From Thermoplasmata archaeon (GTDB lineage: Archaea; Thermoplasmatota; Thermoplasmata; Lutacidiplasmatales; UBA184), in the NCBI GenBank assembly GCA_030043545.1, contig JASHXM010000102.1:1-17145 (forward strand): DNA of 17,145 nucleotides, written 5' to 3'. The notes under the pieces are model-generated. The model saw only the letters and a program-made list of their open reading frames with translations. It was not told the DNA's origin and searched no databases. Shown here in pieces: positions 15,349-17,145 of this stretch. Made by a program: the position numbers and the translations under genes. The first letter of the stretch is position 1, and the number at the start of each line of letters is the position of its first letter.

Positions 15349-16404
15349 GTGCGTTCGCTCACGGCATCCGAAGCGCGGGTAATCCAGACGCTGCTCGAGG
15401 GCGGCGCCGCCACAGAGGTCGACCTGATCGACCGATCGACGGTACCTCGATCGACGTTCCAGTACGTTCGCCGTCGAGCGTACGCGCGGGGATGGCTGTT
15501 CGACCGGTACATCCCCGGTCCTGGTCTCAGTCGTGCGCGCACTCTCACCGCCGCGCTGGTCTGGACATTCGCCGACCGCCGAGCGGAGTTCCTTCGAGGC
15601 TGCACGGAGGACCCGCGCGTGGTTCTGGTCTGGAGTTGGCCGAATGTTGCCTTCGTGCTCCGGTTCGAGACTGGCGTCACCCCGACTCCCGGATCCCCAC
15701 TCCTGCGCGGCGGCACCGAGCGCGCAGGGCGGACGCTCGCCGTTGGAGCGACGGTGGACGAGGAGAGCGTGCCGGTCTTTCTCGATGCCAGCGGCGCCCT
15801 GTCCCGACTGTTTGGACTCCGCAAGCCGTCGTCGTTCCCGATCGGCCTTCCGAGGCCTCTCCCGCCGGCCAGGCACGATGCGGGAGGAGAGACCTCCAGC
15901 GCCCGCCTCCTCGGAGGAGCCCGACAGTTCCTCGCCCGGATCGAGTCCCCCGGCGTCGGGTTGTTCCATCGAGTAGTTCCTCCCATTCCATGGACCCTGC
16001 CTCGGAGCGAGGCGGCCCTCGTAGAGCGGAATCAGCTCATGTGGCGAGTCCTGCCGCGCCTCGAGCAGATTCCTGCCTTCCAGGGACGCGCTCCGAACGA
16101 CTTGGTCTTCGTCCACGGCGCGATGTCGGCCCGAATCGGGGGGCGTCGGCTTCTCGAAGAGCTCGTCAGCGAGTGTGGGACGCTCCCATACCTGCTGATG
16201 GTCGGGAGCGAGTCCCCAGCGAAGGTGCTCCTCGCATTCCTCGCCCTCGGGTCGATCGAACCGACAGCGGGGGGTCCGACGCTTCGGAGCTCGGTGCAGC
16301 GGTTCCTGAGCGCCCGCCTGACCAAGATGGCTGTCGTCCGGGAGCCGCTGCGAGCGATGACCGCGACCGTCGATCACAGATTTCAGGGGATAATCGCAAG
16401 CTAG
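15349..16404 (+). CDS. Winged-helix DNA-binding protein, probable regulator, uncharacterised C-terminal domain
   Basis: This 351-residue soluble protein begins with a compact helix-turn-helix region: LTASEARVIQTLLEGGAATEVDLIDRS (residues 4-30), then a likely recognition helix VPRSTFQYVRRRAYARGW (32-49) and the wing-like LFDRYIPGP. The order resembles MarR/GntR-like wHTH domains. The remaining roughly 290 residues match no family I recognise. They include hydrophobic strands such as VVLVWSWPNVAFVLRF (91-106), FVHGAMSARIGG, and PYLLMVGSESPAKVLLAFLAL, suggesting an alpha/beta effector or oligomerisation domain. The GTG start follows a GGGGGTG element; the frame is open to 15187 but that part crosses the divergent promoter. 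The gene shares its promoter region with the surface-protein gene and is its best candidate regulator; this is inference. Overlapping open frames on both strands look like composition artefacts. Confidence 0.72.
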   Translation: MRSLTASEARVIQTLLEGGAATEVDLIDRSTVPRSTFQYVRRRAYARGWLFDRYIPGPGLSRARTLTAALVWTFADRRAEFLRGCTEDPRVVLVWSWPNVAFVLRFETGVTPTPGSPLLRGGTERAGRTLAVGATVDEESVPVFLDASGALSRLFGLRKPSSFPIGLPRPLPPARHDAGGETSSARLLGGARQFLARIESPGVGLFHRVVPPIPWTLPRSEAALVERNQLMWRVLPRLEQIPAFQGRAPNDLVFVHGAMSARIGGRRLLEELVSECGTLPYLLMVGSESPAKVLLAFLALGSIEPTAGGPTLRSSVQRFLSARLTKMAVVREPLRAMTATVDHRFQGIIAS

Positions 16405-16609
16405 GTGGCGCCTCGGAATCATCGCGGATCCGGGGGTGGTTTCTAGTCGCCCGAATCGATCGCGCTGCCGCCTGGGGCATGTCGGAAGGTATGGCGGGTA
16501 GCGTTCGCGAGTCCTCGACCCCGGGGCTCGCCTCGCCCCGTATCGGGCCTCCCACCCCGGCGCCATCCTGCTGTGAGACGATCACCGAGGGCTAGGAACG
16601 CTGGGGGGA

Positions 16610-16718
16610 CGCCCGTGCTGGGATTCGAACCCAGGTCTGAGGCTCCGCAGGCCTCTAGGATAATCCATTGCAGCGGCCCGGGGGAGGTGCCCCGATGCCG
16701 TAGCTACCCCACACGGGC
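16610..16718 (-). tRNA. tRNA-Arg(GCG) with an intron in the D-loop
   Basis: Read on the minus strand, the acceptor stem GCCCGTG pairs with CACGGGC, with discriminator G at 16610 and no encoded CCA. The anticodon stem GAGGC/GCCTC closes the loop CTGCGGA, with anticodon GCG at 16648-16646, which reads Arg codon CGC. The T arm is CTGGG-TTCGAAT-CCCAG and the variable loop is AGAC. The gene is 109 nt, too long for a class I tRNA, and the D arm is intact only after removing 34 nt (16701-16668). Exons 16718-16702 and 16667-16610 then give 75 nt with T8, A14, G15-C48, G18-G19, the Arg identity base A20, and A21 all in place. D-stem pairing after splicing is GGGT with TCCT, a T-T mismatch at 13-22 as in some archaeal tRNAs. 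Confidence 0.93.
16668..16701 (-). other. 34-nt archaeal tRNA intron in the D-loop, H-B-h' type splice motif
   Basis: The predicted splice motif is GTAG (exon 1) paired with CTGC (intron 3' end), a 3-nt bulge CTA at the 5' site, then intron helix CGGC/GCCG. The intron continues as an ATC/CGG internal loop and a GGGG/CCCC hairpin with loop CACCT. The 3' site lies in AAT before GGATTA. Cutting between the second and third bulge bases joins ..AGCT to TGGATTA.., which restores a standard D-loop. The outer exon helix of a full bulge-helix-bulge is absent, so this is the relaxed class. Exact boundaries could shift by one or two bases. Confidence 0.8.
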
Positions 16719-16762
16719 ATCTCGATCGTGGTTGCGGCCCGGGCCCGCGGAGCGGGGCCCGC

Positions 16763-16769
16763 TATAAAA
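16763..16769 (-). promoter_or_regulatory. TATA box of the tRNA-Arg gene
   Basis: TTTTATA on the minus strand lies about 45-51 bases before tRNA base 1 (16718). Initiation about 25 bases downstream would give a 5' leader of about 20 bases, removable by RNase P. It is one of few AT-rich heptamers in the intergenic region. Confidence 0.55.
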
Positions 16770-16804
16770 CACCGGGCTCGCGCGGGGACCCGTTCGTGCC
16801 ACAC

Positions 16805-16810
16805 TTTATA
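16805..16810 (+). promoter_or_regulatory. TATA box of gatD
   Basis: TTTATA lies 41-46 bases before the ATG at 16851. Initiation about 25 bases downstream would leave a leader of roughly 15-20 bases holding the purine-rich GGGAGGGAGG (16835-16844), a good ribosome-binding site. This gene therefore looks leadered. Confidence 0.6.
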
Positions 16811-16850
16811 CCGGTCGAAGCGTCCGACGCCGGCGGGAGGGAGGCGACCG

Positions 16851-17145
16851 ATGAGCGCCGGCGACGATCCGGTCGAGCGGCTCCGTCGCCTTCCGCGCGG
16901 GACAAAGGTCGAACTCCGCGACACGGCCGGTCACGGTTGGTCCGGGACCGTGATCCCGCCGAGCGAACTCACGGGGGATGGGATCCTCACGCTCAAGCTC
17001 GCGAGCGGATACAACGTCGGGGTCCGGGTCGATCCCGGCGCCGCCTCGAAGGTCGGGAGTCCGCCGGAGCCGGGCCCGCCGACGGTCGACCCCCCCAAGC
17101 CGGTCGGCGACCGCTCGACCGGCGCGTGGGTCGCGTTGCTGACGA
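16851..17145 (+). CDS. gatD: Glu-tRNA(Gln) amidotransferase subunit D, N-terminal part (3' end cut by the window)
   Basis: GatD is the asparaginase-like subunit of the archaeal GatDE complex, which releases ammonia from glutamine so that GatE can convert Glu-tRNA(Gln) to Gln-tRNA(Gln). The 98 visible residues form the small N-terminal beta domain: MSAGDDPVERLRRLPRGTKV, ELRDTAGHGWSGTVIPPSE, and the family signature LTLKLASGYNVGV. A Pro-rich linker follows, and the window ends inside WVALLT, which in the family leads directly to the catalytic T-G-G-T of the asparaginase domain. The ATG is supported by the GGAGGGAGG element 6-14 bases upstream and a TATA box at 16805. The gene is divergent from tRNA-Arg. 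GatD is restricted to archaea, so this is the main taxonomic evidence in the window. Confidence 0.9.
   Translation, partial: MSAGDDPVERLRRLPRGTKVELRDTAGHGWSGTVIPPSELTGDGILTLKLASGYNVGVRVDPGAASKVGSPPEPGPPTVDPPKPVGDRSTGAWVALLT

Noticed and set aside
15331-16595. Alternative frames over the wHTH gene (411 codons minus, 417 codons plus)
   Set aside because: Both are Arg/Ser/Pro-rich without folds. The chosen frame has an HTH, hydrophobic cores and a ribosome-site-like element.
16405-16609. Possible small gene between the wHTH gene and the tRNA
   Set aside because: Only composition-driven short frames are open; no start with a ribosome site and no recognisable peptide.
16646-16652. Canonical 37/38 intron in the tRNA
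   Set aside because: The anticodon loop CTGCGGA is a complete seven-base loop closed by five pairs, so the extra length must be in the D arm.

Overview
The window is very GC-rich chromosomal DNA that is most likely archaeal. Three things point there: the start of gatD, a subunit of the archaea-specific Glu-tRNA(Gln) amidotransferase; a tRNA-Arg gene with an intron that folds into a splicing-endonuclease-type bulge-helix motif; and TATA-like boxes about 25 bases ahead of starts that mostly lack a strong Shine-Dalgarno sequence. Two very large secreted proteins with one C-terminal membrane anchor, an RRRR stop-transfer and a Pro-rich tail, one of them with a VESGLPAGTAWGVNVSG module, resemble surface proteins of Thermoplasmatota. 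The phylum assignment is inference.

Layout: 1-1992 (+) is the 3' three quarters of an aconitase (acnA). 2124-8681 (+) encodes a 2185-residue surface protein made of 14 modules of about 84 residues followed by 9 modules of about 88 residues, a transmembrane anchor and a cytoplasmic tail. Its stop lies 15 bp from the stop of a convergent minus-strand group. That group reads, in transcription order, an alpha/alpha-toroid (prenyltransferase/terpene-cyclase-like) protein (start at 11807), a YcaQ/AlkX-type winged-helix DNA glycosylase (start at 10829) and a class I SAM methyltransferase (start at 9500). Upstream lie 398 bp without a supported gene. Then comes a second surface protein (12206-15235, minus) with two tandem domains of about 198 residues. 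It is divergent from a winged-helix regulator-like gene (15349-16404, plus) across a 113-bp spacer holding one AT-rich island. The right end holds tRNA-Arg(GCG) on the minus strand, with a 34-nt intron in the D-loop, and divergently the first 98 codons of gatD.

How the parts relate: acnA, the tRNA and gatD are housekeeping genes. The two surface proteins probably form part of the cell envelope, and the divergent wHTH protein is the natural candidate to control the second one. The three-gene minus-strand group combines a predicted crosslink or alkylation repair glycosylase with a methyltransferase and a toroid protein, which recalls small-molecule or self-protection modules but is not proof of one. 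The most notable observations are the strict two-cysteine pattern in all 23 modules of the giant surface protein, the non-canonical tRNA intron, and a recurrent CTT(T)ACG element 22-31 bases before three start codons that looks like a GC-adapted TATA box of leaderless genes.
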